Assembly: GCA_933226995.1 (NCBI GenBank) | Contig: CAKOFP010000262.1 | Coordinates: forward strand, 1-5,036 | Source: Candidatus Nitrosopolaris rasttigaisensis | GTDB taxonomy: Archaea > Thermoproteota > Nitrososphaeria > Nitrososphaerales > Nitrososphaeraceae | Length of the DNA: 5,036 nt | Direction of reading: 5' to 3' | Shown: piece by piece, positions 4,937 through 5,036 of the stretch | Layout: each line of letters starts with the position of its first letter | Position numbering within the stretch: position 1 is the stretch's first letter | Notes under the pieces: model-generated | Databases searched by the model: none | Seen by the model: the letters and a program-made list of their open reading frames with translations, nothing else | What the model was told of the DNA's origin: nothing | Position numbers and translations under genes: made by a program

Positions 4937-5036
4937 TATACAGATCTTACACCTAACGATGTTTACGCAAATCGAATCGGTGCTTCATCCACTAAGCTGC
5001 TTTAGTATCCTATCTATTACTTAGCTATGTTCAGCA

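Larger units (their letters stand above)
4772..4980. repeat. 9-bp inverted repeat with 191-base spacing
   Basis: CCGATTCGA (4772-4780) is the exact reverse complement of TCGAATCGG (4972-4980). If the interval is transcribed, these arms would close a long structure containing the hairpins at 4813-4828 and 4908-4936. A match of this length at this distance could also be chance. Confidence 0.3.
4638..5036. other. 399-base region without a convincing gene, rich in dyads
   Basis: No frame on either strand looks like an intact gene. The longest open stretch is 64 codons on the plus strand (4830-5021), without an ATG before codon 44. The region holds a BoxA-like site, an 18-bp palindrome, two hairpins and a long-range inverted repeat, listed separately. 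Also AATCGGC (4725-4731) can pair with GCCGATT (4771-4777). The density of pairing sequences is compatible with a non-coding RNA or a regulatory upstream region of a gene beyond the right edge. An ATG at 5027 is too close to the edge to judge. Confidence 0.5.

Noticed and set aside
4960..5010. tRNA-like D arm on the minus strand (GCTT, AGTGGATG, AAGC)
   Set aside because: The base expected to be U8 is C, the following bases do not form an anticodon stem, and no T arm with a TTCRA loop or acceptor pairing was found at a suitable distance, with or without an intron.

Overview
This AT-rich window most likely comes from an ammonia-oxidising archaeon of the class Nitrososphaeria, probably order Nitrososphaerales (a Nitrosocosmicus-like genome is my best guess). 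The grounds are a secreted CHRD-domain protein of a kind common in that group, archaeal BoxA (TATA) elements placed so close to start codons that transcripts would be nearly leaderless, no bacterial -35/-10 promoters at the gene starts, and low coding density with small orphan membrane or secreted proteins. The assignment rests on pattern recognition, not on a database search.

Layout. Bases 1-1538 (+) are most of a thiamine-diphosphate enzyme of the pyruvate oxidase/acetolactate synthase family, cut at its 5' end by the window edge. After a 212-base spacer with a strong BoxA comes a small secreted or membrane-anchored orphan (1751-2176, +). A possible second small gene overlaps its stop codon by one base (2176-2430, +). 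Bases 2431-2733 hold no intact gene, only inverted and direct repeats, a tetranucleotide repeat and scraps of open frame. A two-helix membrane protein is on the minus strand (2734-3141).

Bases 3142-3804 look empty at first sight but contain two things. One is a stem-loop-rich element (3195-3288) with competing pairings. The other is a protein-like minus-strand frame (3438-3690) with no in-frame start; it becomes an 83-codon gene if one extra base in a T run is removed. A small unknown ORF (3805-3993, +) then runs into the start of the CHRD protein gene (3954-4637, +), which seems to have its own BoxA inside the small ORF. The last 399 bases (4638-5036) hold no convincing gene. They carry an 18-bp perfect palindrome at the predicted start point of a BoxA-like element, plus several further dyads.

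The genes do not form one pathway. The TPP enzyme is cytoplasmic central metabolism. The 1751 product and the CHRD protein are exported, and the minus-strand protein sits in the membrane. The only plausible cotranscribed pairs are 1751/2176 (overlapping stop and start) and possibly 3805/3954. I found no tRNA, rRNA, CRISPR array, transposase or insertion sequence.
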